From NCBI GenBank assembly GCA_026706165.1, contig JAPOZF010000603.1, positions 319 to 5,611 of the forward strand: a stretch of DNA of 5,293 nucleotides. Direction: 5' to 3'. The position numbers were made by a program, and so were the translations under genes. Positions 1 through 5,293 of the stretch are shown piece by piece (position 1 is the stretch's first letter; each line of letters starts with the position of its first letter). The notes under the pieces are model-generated. The model made no database searches and was not told the origin of the DNA. It saw only the letters and a program-made list of their open reading frames with translations. Origin of the DNA: Gemmatimonadota bacterium. GTDB lineage: Bacteria; Latescibacterota; UBA2968; UBA8231.

Positions 1-1
1 C

Positions 2-985
2 GACCATCCCGCGGACGACGTCGTCGACATCGCCCCTCCGAACGACCGCCACCTCGAGATCGTCGAGGCCGCCGCCGCGGCGGGGAAGCACATCTTCTGC
101 GAGAAACCGGTGGGCCGCGGTCCGGGGGAAACCGCCCGTATCGAGGCGGTGGCAAGGGAAGCCGGGGTACTGAGCTTCGTCGGCTACAACTACCGCTGGG
201 CGCCGCTCGTGCAGCACTCCCGCCGGCTGATCCGCGACGGCCGGCTCGGCGACCTCACCCATTACCGCGGCCGTTTCCTCGTGGGCTACGCCAGCAACCC
301 GGACGGCGTCCTCTCCTGGCGGTTCCAGCGGGAGCGCGCCGGCCTCGGGGCGCTCGGGGACCTGATGTGGCACGTAATCGACATGGCGCACGCGCTGGCC
401 GGTCCGATCGACAGCGTCGCCGGCGGCCGCGCCCCCTGCATCGGCGAGCGCCCCCTGGCCGAGGCCGGGGAAGGCACCCACTTCTCGGTGAGCAGCGGCG
501 GCCCCAGGGGAAAGGTGACCAACGAGGACTACGCCGGCGCCCTCGTCCGCTTCGGCAACGGCGCCCGGGGCAGCTTCGAGGTCGACCGCATCATCAGCGG
601 TCTCAAGTGCCAGATGGCCTTCGAGGTGCACGGGACCAGGGGGGCGGTCCGCTGGGACTTCGAGCGCATGAACGAGCTGCAGGTCTACCTTCCGGAAGAG
701 GAGGGCGGCCAGGACGGCTTCGCCACCATCGTCAGCGGCCCGGAGCACCCGTCCCACCTGCGCTTCACTCCGGGGCCTGCCCTCGGCCTGGGATACGACG
801 ACCTCAAGGCGATCGAAGCCGGCAAATTCCTCGACAGCATCGCCGCCGGCAGGCAGGGGGAACCCGGTTTTGCCGAGGCCCTGGCGGTTGCCGAGGTTCA
901 GGACGCCGTCGCCAGGTCCTGGGAGAGCGAAAGCTGGGAACAGGTGCGCGAGATCGGCGCAGAAGCGAGGCGGCGATCGGCATGA
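2..985 (+). CDS. Gfo/Idh/MocA-family oxidoreductase, 3' part (N-terminus outside window)
   Basis: The frame is open from the window edge to TGA at 983-985, giving 327 visible residues. The GTG at 110 is not the start, because family sequence continues upstream of it. The visible part begins in the Rossmann domain ([19 protein letters not shown]), followed by the hallmark EKP motif at visible residues 34-36, whose Lys is catalytic in this family. The substrate-binding domain follows, with YNYRW, then a [12 protein letters not shown] segment whose His124, Asp127 and His130 occupy the usual active-site region, and FERMNEL at about 220-226. The GxGxxG nucleotide-binding loop, roughly the first 60 residues, is missing only because of the window edge. 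Members oxidise or reduce sugar and cyclitol hydroxyls with NAD(P). Lying before iolD, an inositol 2-dehydrogenase-like role is likely, but other sugar dehydrogenase activities are possible. Family assignment is strong; substrate is inferred. Confidence 0.93.
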   Translation, partial: DHPADDVVDIAPPNDRHLEIVEAAAAAGKHIFCEKPVGRGPGETARIEAVAREAGVLSFVGYNYRWAPLVQHSRRLIRDGRLGDLTHYRGRFLVGYASNPDGVLSWRFQRERAGLGALGDLMWHVIDMAHALAGPIDSVAGGRAPCIGERPLAEAGEGTHFSVSSGGPRGKVTNEDYAGALVRFGNGARGSFEVDRIISGLKCQMAFEVHGTRGAVRWDFERMNELQVYLPEEEGGQDGFATIVSGPEHPSHLRFTPGPALGLGYDDLKAIEAGKFLDSIAAGRQGEPGFAEALAVAEVQDAVARSWESESWEQVREIGAEARRRSA

Positions 986-1065
986 AGGTGCAACGGAGCC
1001 GGCGTACAGCCCATTCGGGCACGGGCGAGCAATGGTATTTGACCCAATGCCCCCGCTGGTCCGGG

Positions 1066-1170
1066 GCGCAACATCGAACTTGGCAGCCTCGCAAGTCAGG
1101 CGGGCATGGCGAACCGTTGAAATTGAAGCCCAGGCGCGCCGTGCCCCCGGGCGAACATCGAACCGTCAGG
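1066..1170. repeat. Diverged upstream copies of a ~22-bp direct repeat
   Basis: The best copy is at 1100-1121. It matches the downstream copy at 1246-1267 at 17 of 22 positions, and four of the five differences are transitions. Two shorter relatives start at 1066 and 1151; they share the identical 10-mer aacatcgaac at 1070-1079 and 1154-1163, exactly 84 bases apart. A further partial match, gcgagcaatgg, begins at 1025. The common core is approximately gcaYggcgaRcYgtt. The decay pattern suggests old duplications. No function is recognised. Confidence 0.5.
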
Positions 1171-1185
1171 CTCGCGTGGGCTCAA

Positions 1186-1268
1186 GCGAGCACGGCGAGC
1201 TATTCAATATGACGCACGGCATGACGCACGGCGAGCTGTTCCCAGGCGAGCACGGCGAGCTGTTCAAT
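1186..1268. repeat. Near-identical 23-bp direct repeats flanking a third partial copy
   Basis: Positions 1186-1208 and 1246-1268 are identical except for one base (A at 1202, G at 1262) and are exactly 60 bases apart. A third, partial copy (cacggcgagctgttc) lies at 1227-1241. The corresponding cores start at 1191, 1227 and 1251, so the spacings are 36 and 24, both multiples of 12. The array ends about 45 bases before the iolD start codon, a position compatible with a regulatory role or a recent duplication by slippage. It does not resemble CRISPR repeats, since there are no unique spacers of constant length. Confidence 0.75.
1209..1232. repeat. Perfect 12-bp tandem duplication
   Basis: The 12-mer atgacgcacggc occurs twice head to tail, at 1209-1220 and 1221-1232. 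It lies inside the larger 12-base-periodic repeat block and shares the cacggc core with the 23-bp repeats, so it probably arose by local slippage within the same array. Confidence 0.85.
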
Positions 1269-1301
1269 TGATGCGAGGCGAACAGAGAAACCGGCGCGCA
1301 C

Positions 1302-1305
1302 GGAG
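1302..1305 (+). promoter_or_regulatory. Shine-Dalgarno site of iolD
   Basis: GGAG lies 7 bases before the ATG at 1313. This decides the start: the in-frame TTG at 1268 and ATG at 1271 have no such site, and they would add an Arg-rich leader (RGEQRNRRARRNA) unlike the family's N-terminus. Confidence 0.75.
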
Positions 1306-1312
1306 AAATGCC

Positions 1313-3205
1313 ATGAGCATCCACGATCACGAGACCCGGCGCCTGACCATGGCGCAGGCCCTCGTAGAATACCTGAAGGTCCAGTACAGCGAGCGGGACG
1401 GGGAGCGCCGCCGCCTCGTCCCGGCCCTGTTCGGCATCTTCGGGCACGGCAACGTCGCCGGCCTCGGCCAGGCCCTGGAGGAATGCGGCGGCGCCGGGCT
1501 GCCCTACTACCAGCCATGCAACGAGCAGTCGATGGTGCACACGGCGTCGGGGTACGCCAGGGCCAACCGGCGCCTGGCGACCCTCGCCTGCACCTCCTCC
1601 ATCGGTCCGGGGGCGACCAACATGGTCTCCGGCGCGGCGACGGCGACCATCAACAGGCTGCCGGTGCTGCTGCTGCCCTCCGACTACTACGCCACCCGCC
1701 ACCAGGGGACGGTGCTGCAGGAGCTGGAGAACCCGTCCGCGGCCGACGTCAGCGTCAACGACTGCTTCCGGCCGGTGAGCCGCTTCTTCGACCGCATCGC
1801 GCGGCCCGAGCAGCTGCTGACCGCGCTCCCCGAGGCGATGCGCGTCCTCCTCGACCCGGCCGAGACCGGCGCCGTCACCCTGTCGCTGCCCCAGGACGTC
1901 CAGGCGCACGCATGGGATTTCCCGGTCCGCTTCTTCGAGGAACGCACCTGGGGCGTCGACCGCCGGCCCCCGGAACCGCGGCGGATCGCCGAGGCGGTGG
2001 AGATGATCAGGGCGGCCCGGCGGCCGGCGATAATCGCCGGCGGCGGGGTCCACTACTCCGACGCTTCCCCGCAGCTGCGGGAGTTCGCCGAGCAGACCGG
2101 CATGGCGGTCGGGGAGACCCTGGCCGGCCGCGGCGCCATGGCCGCCGAATCGGAGCTCTGCCTGCACTCGTTCGGCATCAGCGGCAACCCGGCGGCGTAC
2201 CGCATCATCGGCCAGTCCGACCTCGTCATCTGCGCCGGCACCCGCCTCAGCGACTTCGCCACCGCGTCGCAGGCCGCCTTCCACCATCCGGAGGTGAAGT
2301 TCATCGGCATCAACGTCGCCGGCCGCGACGCGTACAAGCAGGGGGCCCTGCCGGTCGTCGCCGACGCCCGCGAGGCCCTGCGCGCCCTTGCGAAGGCCTG
2401 CGCCGAGGCCGGCATCGAGCCGGACGCCGCGTACGTCGAGGAGGTCGCCACGGCGAGGGAGACCTGGCGCAGGCAGAAGGAGAAGGAGATCTACACCCAG
2501 GTCCCGGGGGAGGCGATGAGCCAGGGCCACCTGATCGGCATCCTCAACGAAGAGGCGGAGCCGGGGGACACGGTGATCTCGGCGGCCGGCAACCAGCCCG
2601 GCGACCTGCACAAGCTCTGGGACACCTCGGGCGGCCGGCACTGCCACCTCGAGTTCGGCTACTCCTGCATGGGGTACGAGATCCCCGCCGGCATCGGCGT
2701 GCGCATGGCGCAGCCGCAGGGAGAGGTGTACGTCTTCGTCGGCGACGGCACCTACCTGATGTCCCCGACCGAGATCGTCACCGCGGTGCAGGAGGGGTTG
2801 AAGATCACCGTGATCGTCTCCAACAACCACGGGTACCAGTGCATCAGGGGCCTGCAGCTGGCGACGACGGGGAGGGATTTCGGCAACGAGTTCCGCGCCC
2901 GCGACCCGCAGACGAGGCGCCTGTCCGGCGACTACCTCGACATCGACTTCGCCGGCAACGGCGCCAGCATGGGGGCGCGCTCCTGGCGCGTCGAAAGCGA
3001 GGAGGAGCTGCGCGCCGCCCTCAGGGAGGCGCGCGACGAAGCCCGTCCCTGCATCATCGCCGTCGAGATCGAGAAGCACCGGTTCCCGCCCCCTTCCGGC
3101 ATGTGGTGGGACGTCGAGGTCGCCGAGGTGAGCTCCAACCCCGAGGCGCGCGAGCTTCGCGCCGCGTACGAGCGCGACCGCCGCAAGCAGAGGTTTCACT
3201 ACTGA
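1313..3205 (+). CDS. iolD: IolD: 3D-(3,5/4)-trihydroxycyclohexane-1,2-dione acylhydrolase (ThDP-dependent)
   Basis: The product has 630 residues, close to the roughly 637 of Bacillus subtilis IolD. IolD hydrolyses the cyclic diketone formed from inositol by IolG and IolE, opening the ring to 5-deoxy-glucuronate; it is cytoplasmic. The N-terminus (RLTMAQALVEYLKVQY, then LFGIFGHGNVAGLGQALEE) matches the IolD pattern. The N-terminal pyrimidine-binding domain carries NEQSMVHTASGYAR, with the activating Glu at about residue 71. The middle domain carries AIIAGGGVHYSDA near residues 237-250. The C-terminal domain has HLEFGYSCMGYE at 445-456 and the ThDP/Mg motif from GDG at 477-479 to NN at 504-505. 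The C-terminus contains WWDVEVAEVS, typical of IolD. The frame is intact. The gene ends two bases before the aldolase ATG, so translation is probably coupled. Acetolactate synthase-like relatives are the main alternative, but the IolD-specific segments argue against them. Confidence 0.95.
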   Translation: MSIHDHETRRLTMAQALVEYLKVQYSERDGERRRLVPALFGIFGHGNVAGLGQALEECGGAGLPYYQPCNEQSMVHTASGYARANRRLATLACTSSIGPGATNMVSGAATATINRLPVLLLPSDYYATRHQGTVLQELENPSAADVSVNDCFRPVSRFFDRIARPEQLLTALPEAMRVLLDPAETGAVTLSLPQDVQAHAWDFPVRFFEERTWGVDRRPPEPRRIAEAVEMIRAARRPAIIAGGGVHYSDASPQLREFAEQTGMAVGETLAGRGAMAAESELCLHSFGISGNPAAYRIIGQSDLVICAGTRLSDFATASQAAFHHPEVKFIGINVAGRDAYKQGALPVVADAREALRALAKACAEAGIEPDAAYVEEVATARETWRRQKEKEIYTQVPGEAMSQGHLIGILNEEAEPGDTVISAAGNQPGDLHKLWDTSGGRHCHLEFGYSCMGYEIPAGIGVRMAQPQGEVYVFVGDGTYLMSPTEIVTAVQEGLKITVIVSNNHGYQCIRGLQLATTGRDFGNEFRARDPQTRRLSGDYLDIDFAGNGASMGARSWRVESEEELRAALREARDEARPCIIAVEIEKHRFPPPSGMWWDVEVAEVSSNPEARELRAAYERDRRKQRFHY

Positions 3206-3207
3206 CC

Positions 3208-3981
3208 ATGATCAGCAACCCAGTAAAGGAAGCCTGGAAGCGCGGGGATCCGGCGGCCGGGTTCAACGTCTTCGAATCGCTGCGGCCGTCGGTGGCCAAG
3301 GTCGCCGCCCGCGCCGGTTTCGACTTCCTCATGGTCGACACCGAGCACGTGGTCCACAACGAGGAGACCCTGACCAACTTCCTCGTCCTCGCCCGCGACA
3401 ACGGGCTCGCCCCCTGGGTGACGGTGGTGGCCCCGGAGCGCGCCCTGGTGTCGCGCATGCTCGACGCCGGCGCCCTCGGCATCGTGCTGTCGCACGCCGA
3501 TACCGCCGAACAGGTGGAAGAGCTGGTGCGCTGGTGCAGGTACGCCCCGGCGGGGGAACGCGGCCTGGCCCTGGGGGCCAACGCCGGCTACGACAGCAGC
3601 GACGTCGCCGCCTACTGCGAGGCGGCCAACGAGGCGGTAGTGGTGATCCCCAAGATCGAGTCGGCCCTGGCGGTCGAGAACATCGACGCCATCCTCGCGG
3701 TCGAGCAGGTGGACGGCATCGTCTTCGGTCCGGGGGACCTGGCGGCGACCATGGGGCTGCACGGGCAGTGGGAGCATCCGGACGTTCTCGCCGCCATGGA
3801 GAAGGTGATCGCCGCGGCCCTCGCTAGGGGCCTGGCGGTCGAGCCGGCGGTCATGCCGAAGGACCGGGCCGCGTACGAGCGCGAACGCGGGCGGGGCTGC
3901 CTGATCTTCGGCAGCACGCGGCAGAGCGAGTACAACCTGCTGCAGGCGGCGGCGGATGCAGCCATGGAACCCTACAGGTAG
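3208..3981 (+). CDS. HpcH/HpaI-family class II aldolase, divergent active site
   Basis: The product has 257 residues, normal for the family of metal-dependent pyruvate aldolases (4-hydroxy-2-oxoheptanedioate and 2-keto-3-deoxy-sugar-acid aldolases). The start ATG follows the iolD stop by two bases; AGAGG at 3189-3193 is a distant, weak ribosome binding site, so coupling is likely. Visible motifs are GFDFLMVDTEH (Asp44, His47), MLDAGALGIVLSHADT, RYAPAGERG, PKIES with metal-ligand Glu151, and GPGDLAATMG with metal-ligand Asp177. These line up with E. coli HpaI Asp42, His45, Glu149 and Asp175 at a constant offset of two. At the same offset, HpaI Arg70, which binds the pyruvate carboxylate, is Thr72, and Gln147 is Lys149. 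The fold and metal chemistry are therefore probably kept while the substrate differs. The frame has no stop for about 1.7 kb upstream, inside iolD, so gene callers could wrongly extend it. The substrate is unknown. Confidence 0.9.
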   Translation: MISNPVKEAWKRGDPAAGFNVFESLRPSVAKVAARAGFDFLMVDTEHVVHNEETLTNFLVLARDNGLAPWVTVVAPERALVSRMLDAGALGIVLSHADTAEQVEELVRWCRYAPAGERGLALGANAGYDSSDVAAYCEAANEAVVVIPKIESALAVENIDAILAVEQVDGIVFGPGDLAATMGLHGQWEHPDVLAAMEKVIAAALARGLAVEPAVMPKDRAAYERERGRGCLIFGSTRQSEYNLLQAAADAAMEPYR

Positions 3982-3984
3982 GAG
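3980..3984 (+). promoter_or_regulatory. Shine-Dalgarno site of the M24 gene overlapping the aldolase stop
   Basis: AGGAG overlaps the aldolase TAG (3979-3981) and lies 14 bases before the ATG at 3999. This is longer than usual, but no better-placed start is seen: the next in-frame ATG is at 4032, inside the conserved N-terminal domain. The overlap suggests coupled translation. Confidence 0.6.
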
Positions 3985-3998
3985 CTCGTACATACATC

Positions 3999-5252
3999 AT
4001 GCTCTTCAACCGCGGGCGCGCCGTCGAGTACATGGACCGCTGCGGCCTCGACGCCCTGGTGGCGACGAGCCCGACCAACATCACCTACTTCAGCGACTAC
4101 TACTGCTGGCTCGACAAGCTGTTCAAGGAGTACATGACCCGGCCGGGCGCCGGCACCGGGCTGACGCAGCAGTTCGCCCTGTTTCCGCGCCACGGCGAGC
4201 CGGCCCTCGTCCTGGTGCCGCTGCTGGCCGCCAACTCCCTCGATTCCTGGGTGCTCGATGTGCGCTCCGCGGGAGGAGGGGGCTTCGACGACTCGGCCCC
4301 GGCCGATCTCCCGCTCAGCGAGCGGCAGCAGTACTTCCTCGAGTTCGCCCGCCGTCTCGACCCGGAGGCCACCGCCGTCGGCTCGCTGGCGGAGGCGCTG
4401 GCCGACCGCGGCCTCGCCGACGGCCGCATCGGCGTCGAGTGCGACAACCTGCCGGCCGCCGCTCTCGCCGGGATCCGCGAGAGCCTGCCGGAAGCGGCGA
4501 TCAGGGACTGCTCCAACCTCATCCTCCTCATCCGCATGGTGAAGAGCCCCGAGGAGCTCGAGCGCCTGCGCACCGCCTGCCGCATCGGCGAGGAGTCGGC
4601 CACCCGGGTGTTGTCCGGGGCCCGCCCCGGAACGTCGACGCGGGATATGGTGGCCGAGTACCGCGCCCTGGTGGCGCAGGAAGGGGCGGACCTCGACCAC
4701 TTCGCGGTCTGCGTCCGCGGCCTCGGGCTCTCGACGGAACCGGACGTGACCCTCCTCGAGGACGACCTCCTCTACACCGACTACGGCTGCGTCTTCGACT
4801 GCTACTGCTCCGACAGCGGCCAGACCCTGGCGCTGCGCGAGCCGGACGCGGAGAACCGCGCCCGCTACGAGGGGCTGCGCGACGCGGTAGCCGCCGGCGC
4901 CGAGGCAGCCCGCGCCGGGGCGAAGGCTTCGAGCGTCGCCGAGGCCATGAGCGGCCTGCTGGAGGGGCGCCGAATCAGCGGGTCCTTTCCCCACGGCCAC
5001 GGCATCGGCCTCGAGGTCCGCGACTACCCGATCCTGGTCCCCGACAACGGCCTGCGCATCCGCGACGACTGCGTCGACGAGCCCTCCGACCTGCCCCTGG
5101 AGACCGGCATGGTGCTGTCGCTGGAGGCCGGGCTGTTCACCCCGGGGGCCTTCTCCTTCCAGGTCGAGTGCTCATTCGTGGTCACCGACGGGGGCGGCGA
5201 GCCCCTGTCACCCCAGGACCGCCCCGACCCGCCCGTTCCGGGCCTGCCGTGA
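3999..5252 (+). CDS. M24-family metallohydrolase (creatinase / Xaa-Pro peptidase fold)
   Basis: The product has 417 residues, within the usual range of two-domain M24 proteins. The N-terminal creatinase-like domain includes GLDALVATSPTNITYFSDYY (residues 16-35) and ends near IRMVKSPEELERLRTAC (178-194), the usual linker into the pita-bread catalytic domain. All five metal ligands are visible: Asp261 (TDYG), Asp272 (SDSGQT), His334 (HGHGIGL), Glu376 (SLEAG) and Glu390 (QVE). Asp261 and Asp272 are 11 apart, as in methionine aminopeptidase. Two positions deviate: the usual His-Glu/Asp after GHGIGLEV is Arg341-Asp342, and the SDxxRT-type motif has Gln in place of Arg. Peptidases of this fold use that second His, so a non-peptidase reaction (creatinase-like hydrolysis or a DddP-like lyase) is possible. 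The gene is the third of a tight iolD-aldolase-M24 unit, 17 bases after the aldolase, which also hints at small-molecule catabolism. Family assignment is firm; substrate is unknown. Confidence 0.9.
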   Translation: MLFNRGRAVEYMDRCGLDALVATSPTNITYFSDYYCWLDKLFKEYMTRPGAGTGLTQQFALFPRHGEPALVLVPLLAANSLDSWVLDVRSAGGGGFDDSAPADLPLSERQQYFLEFARRLDPEATAVGSLAEALADRGLADGRIGVECDNLPAAALAGIRESLPEAAIRDCSNLILLIRMVKSPEELERLRTACRIGEESATRVLSGARPGTSTRDMVAEYRALVAQEGADLDHFAVCVRGLGLSTEPDVTLLEDDLLYTDYGCVFDCYCSDSGQTLALREPDAENRARYEGLRDAVAAGAEAARAGAKASSVAEAMSGLLEGRRISGSFPHGHGIGLEVRDYPILVPDNGLRIRDDCVDEPSDLPLETGMVLSLEAGLFTPGAFSFQVECSFVVTDGGGEPLSPQDRPDPPVPGLP

Positions 5253-5293
5253 ACCTTTCCTAACTTTTCGGCCGCATGGCCCCCGGCGTCCTC
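5253..5293. other. Downstream end of window, no gene recognised
   Basis: These 41 bases follow the M24 stop codon. I see no stable hairpin with a T-run. An ATG at 5276 stays open to the window edge (MAPGVL), but it has no ribosome binding site, so a following gene cannot be supported. Confidence 0.5.

Larger units (their letters stand above)
986..1312. other. Intergenic region upstream of iolD with diverged repeats
   Basis: No convincing gene lies in these 327 bases. The stretch is less GC-biased than its neighbours and is rich in short direct repeats, listed separately. A short inverted repeat, gctcgc at 1170-1175 and gcgagc at 1186-1191, could form a 6-bp stem with a 10-base loop. The most AT-rich patch is tattcaatat at 1201-1210. 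The promoter of the iolD unit would be expected here if that unit is transcribed separately from the oxidoreductase, but I see no clear -35/-10 pair and no hairpin followed by a T-run that would end the upstream transcript. Confidence 0.7.

Noticed and set aside
1039..1062. TTGACC as a -35 element
   Set aside because: No acceptable -10 hexamer lies 16-18 bases downstream; that stretch is GC-rich.
1051..1066. Possible terminator hairpin ccccg / cgggg
   Set aside because: The stem is only 5 bp and no T-run follows, so it does not support a Rho-independent terminator.
982..1212. 76-codon frame starting with ATG overlapping the oxidoreductase stop (ATGA)
   Set aside because: The four-base overlap and a GAGG at 967-970 are suggestive, but third-position GC is much lower than in the neighbouring genes, the translation resembles no family I know, and the frame runs through the repeat block.
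1186..1268. CRISPR array
   Set aside because: There are only two to three repeats, with spacings of 36 and 24 and related rather than unique intervening sequence, and no cas gene is present.
870..1271. Frame encoding a repeated EHGELFN/MTHG peptide
   Set aside because: The peptide repeat simply reflects the 12-base DNA periodicity. The frame overlaps the oxidoreductase end and has no ribosome binding site or family match.
1166..3199. 677-codon open frame on the - strand opposite iolD
   Set aside because: It mirrors iolD codon structure in a very GC-rich gene, where antisense stops are rare. Its translation is low-complexity and matches no family I recognise, while the + strand frame is clearly IolD.
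1483..3207. In-frame upstream extension of the aldolase through iolD
   Set aside because: The extension is Arg/Gly/Pro-rich and lies out of phase within iolD. The aldolase family begins at about the ATG at 3208 and the product has normal length from there.

Overview
The window is a very GC-rich bacterial segment (about 70% G+C by eye, with codons ending mostly in G or C). All supported genes lie on the + strand. The composition fits many high-GC lineages, and nothing in the sequence fixes the taxon.

Layout: (1) 2-985 is the 3' part of a Gfo/Idh/MocA-family NAD(P)-dependent oxidoreductase; its N-terminus lies outside the window. (2) 986-1312 is a 327-base intergenic stretch, less GC-biased than the genes. 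It holds a family of diverged direct repeats of about 22 bp and a perfect 12-bp tandem duplication. (3) 1313-3205 encodes a full-length IolD-type thiamine-diphosphate enzyme (3D-(3,5/4)-trihydroxycyclohexane-1,2-dione hydrolase of inositol catabolism). (4) 3208-3981, two bases downstream, encodes an HpcH/HpaI-type class II aldolase. (5) 3999-5252 encodes an M24-family (creatinase/Xaa-Pro peptidase fold) metallohydrolase whose ribosome binding site overlaps the aldolase stop codon. The last 41 bases carry no recognisable gene.

The IolD-aldolase-M24 spacing (2 and 17 bases) indicates one transcription unit; the oxidoreductase may be part of the same locus. The oxidoreductase and IolD point to catabolism of inositol or a related cyclitol: oxidation of a ring hydroxyl, then hydrolytic opening of a cyclic diketone. 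The other two genes are not standard iol genes. The aldolase keeps its predicted metal ligands and catalytic His but appears to have lost the pyruvate-binding Arg (Thr72) and the metal-proximal Gln (Lys149). The M24 protein keeps all five metal ligands but has Arg-Asp where peptidases have His-Glu/Asp. Together they suggest a variant cyclitol or sugar-acid pathway with altered substrates. This is an inference from family knowledge and needs experimental proof.
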